Program-made: the position numbers and the translations under genes
Source of the DNA: Gautieria morchelliformis
Taxonomy: Eukaryota > Basidiomycota > Agaricomycetes > Gomphales > Gomphaceae
Direction of reading: 5' to 3'
DNA length: 64,000 nucleotides
Assembly (NCBI GenBank): GCA_015179125.1
Contig: WHVA01000416.1
Span: 1-64,000, forward strand
Part shown: one piece after another, positions 62,394-64,000 of the stretch
How positions within the stretch are numbered: the first letter of the stretch is position 1
How the letters are laid out: each line of letters starts with the position of its first letter
Notes under the pieces: generated by a model
The model's input: only the letters and a program-made list of their open reading frames with translations
The model's database searches: none
What the model was told of the DNA's origin: nothing

Positions 62394-62610
62394 CAGCGTA
62401 CCATTTCAGGCGGTGTACAAAGACAGGTGAATATACAGCACACACGTCCTGATTGGCCTGAAGTTGTAGAGCCAGAGCGACCACAGAGCTCGGAATCGGA
62501 GGTGACAAAGCAATGTATGTCAAAGGACCCAGTGTTTATGGACGAAAGAAGAGACGAGGCTCAGTACACCACGATCCCTGCAAGGACCTTCGCACCACAA
62601 GGGACCAGTC

Positions 62611-62825
62611 TGTTTTGATGTAGTATTTGTAAGGGCAACCCTGGCTAGTCGTGGAGATCACACTACCACACAACTGACAAGGGGAAATCCAAAGTATGTA
62701 TAAATGAACAGAGCATACAAGAGAGGGGGTTCTCACCTGACAAGGGGAAATCCAAAGAGAAAAGTCTAAGGACCCCCAATGTCAGCGAGCCCGTATTATA
62801 CTACGCTGCGCAGCCAGGGACAACA
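62611..62825 (-). repeat. Probable short LTR of Gypsy E
   Basis: TGTTTTGATG...GGGACAACA, 215 bp, just beyond the 3' end of the Gypsy E polyprotein. It contains two copies of ctgacaaggggaaatccaaa 67 bp apart and a TATA-like tataaatg near 62699. The other LTR lies outside the window, so the ends are unconfirmed. Confidence 0.45.
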
Positions 62826-62886
62826 CTTGGCACCCGCCATCAACCCTGCATCCCCCTGACCCTTGATCGACCCTTGATGCCACCTA

Positions 62887-64000
62887 TTATGCGAGTCGCT
62901 TGATTTCCGACACTGTTCCGGGGCGGAAGTCGGAAATTGGAGTGGAACTGGCAAGGCGAACGGAACTGGTGGAAGTTCTCCCAGAAGCGGAATCGTTCCC
63001 GAAAGCGGATGCGGAGATGGAATCGGAACCGGAACCGGAGTCGGAAATGGAGTCGGAACTGGGTGTGGTGTCGGAACTGGAAATGGAAAACAGGGTGTCC
63101 CCTGACATCACCCCCCCTCTAGCGTGCTGCGTCCTCGAAGCACGGGACACAAGGGATTGAAATGCCAGCGAGCGGATTCGGCGAGGGGCACCTGGATGTG
63201 TCCTATAGAACTCCCGGAGTTTGTCAGGAGCGGAAACATCTTGCTCCGGGACCCAAGAATTCTCCTCGTACCCATACCCTTCCCATTTCACGAGGAATTG
63301 GAGTCGTCCTCGCACAAACCGGCTGTCCAGGATCCGTTCCACCACGTAGTGCTCTTCCCCATCTACAATTTCTGGCGGAGGTGGCGGATGAGCCTTCCGA
63401 TGTGGAATTGGGTCCTCAAGCATAGGGAGTAACTTCACCACGTTGAAGACGGGGTGGAGGCGGGACATGGACATCGGAAGTCGGAGGCGGTATGCATTCC
63501 GTCCAACCCTCCGCGTCACTGTGAAGGGCCCAAGGTAGCGGTGGGCAAGCTTCTGCGAAGGGCGTGTGGTGCGGATGTCACTTGCATCTAGGTACACCTT
63601 GTCTCCAACTTGGTACTCTGGGGCAGGAACCCGGCGTCGGTTGTAGTACCTTGCCATGTCATCCTTGGCCTTCGCAAGGGCCGACTTGGCTTCCGAAAGG
63701 GTGGAGTCCATGCGGTCTCAGAACTCATTGACCGTCTCGAGTCGGGACTCGCCTGGCGTGGTTCGAAGCCCATCCGCGGGTGTCGTCCGGAGTCAAGCAT
63801 GAAGGGAGTCTGTTGTGTGGCGGAATGGACATGGTTGTTGTATTGGAATTCCGCCAGCGGAAGTAACTCATCCCAGTCATCCTGCCTCTCATTGACAAAG
63901 AGGCGGAGATATTGCTCTAACTCCTGATTGACCCGTTCCGTCTGTCCGTCACCCTGCGGATGGTACGCTGTGGTGGTAGCCAGCTTTATGCCGAGCAGGC
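62887..64000 (-). pseudogene. Gypsy E polyprotein: integrase core end and chromodomain
   Basis: From the right edge: AYHPQGDGQTERVNQELEQY (catalytic Glu) and LPLAEFQYNNHVHSATQQTP, a frameshift near 63750 and a TGA at ~63718 (Arg in a continuous reading), then EAKSALAKAKDDMARYYNRR, KVYLDASDIRTTRPSQKLAH, a chromodomain (HYVVERILDSRFVRGRLQFL ... NSWVPEQDV) and an unusual ~70-residue Ser/Asp-rich tail (SSSDTTPSSDSISDSGSGSD) to 62887. A third, distinct chromovirus family in the window. Confidence 0.85.

Noticed and set aside
1..64000. tRNA, rRNA, riboswitch or prokaryotic operon signals
   Set aside because: None seen; the only tRNA-like text is the 13-nt Copia primer site and its copy at 2355-2367.

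Overview
The window looks like a transposon-dense, largely heterochromatic stretch of an Agaricomycete (basidiomycete) genome. The case rests on short GT-AG introns of 46-57 nt in the believable genes, a KDZ-type transposase of the kind found in mushrooms and their relatives, chromodomain-bearing Gypsy retrotransposons, a Ty1/Copia element with an internal tRNA-iMet primer site, and a broken UCS-domain (UNC-45/She4) myosin chaperone gene. No rRNA, tRNA, CRISPR or prokaryotic signal was seen. Almost everything recognisable is a mobile element or a gene fragment damaged by one.

Layout. 1-2.9 kb: tandem repeats, a degenerate LTR and a truncated Copia. 2.9-5.9 kb: an AT-rich island with a DDE transposase-chromodomain fusion and a divergent coiled-coil partner gene, with an inverted-repeat element abutting its 3' end. 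6.8-20.7 kb: a RNase H-bearing LINE interrupted by a solo-LTR-like insert (family F), which is itself interrupted by a full Gypsy chromovirus (copy 1, 11983-19412). 20.7-26.0 kb: a complete Copia element with apparently identical LTRs, an intact 1414-codon polyprotein and a perfect target duplication, the youngest element here. 26.0-34.3 kb: solo LTRs and a 5'-truncated Gypsy that carries a solo LTR. 34.5-37.5 kb: several satellite-like repeats. 38.4-42.2 kb: a KDZ transposase pseudogene split by a second family F insert. 42.8-43.9 kb: a Gly-Ala-Pro-Tyr codon repeat. 46.0-54.3 kb: Gypsy copy 2 inside remains of a different Gypsy. 54.6-57.1 kb: broken host-like genes (UCS chaperone, aldo-keto reductase). 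57.2-58.6 kb: a non-autonomous hAT element holding a Copia solo LTR. 58.8-62.4 kb: uncharacterised intron-containing genes. 62.6-64 kb: one more Gypsy running off the right edge.

The most informative observations are these. (1) Both Gypsy chromovirus copies carry a spliced antisense gene between pol and the 3' LTR, with the same 207-nt first exon and 46-nt intron, encoding a CX2CX6C-CX2CX6C metal-cluster-like protein. (2) The same elements show a Tf1-like self-priming arrangement: 11 nt next to the 5' LTR are complementary to 11 nt inside the LTR. (3) The AT-rich island holds a transposase-chromodomain protein and a divergent partner with a duplicated ~50-residue module. (4) Two insertions share unusual ends (TGTT...ACTAACAAGA), each with 5-bp target duplications. 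(5) Copia LTRs of several subfamilies keep a perfect 13-bp stem with a variable loop. The nested insertions give a clear relative chronology.
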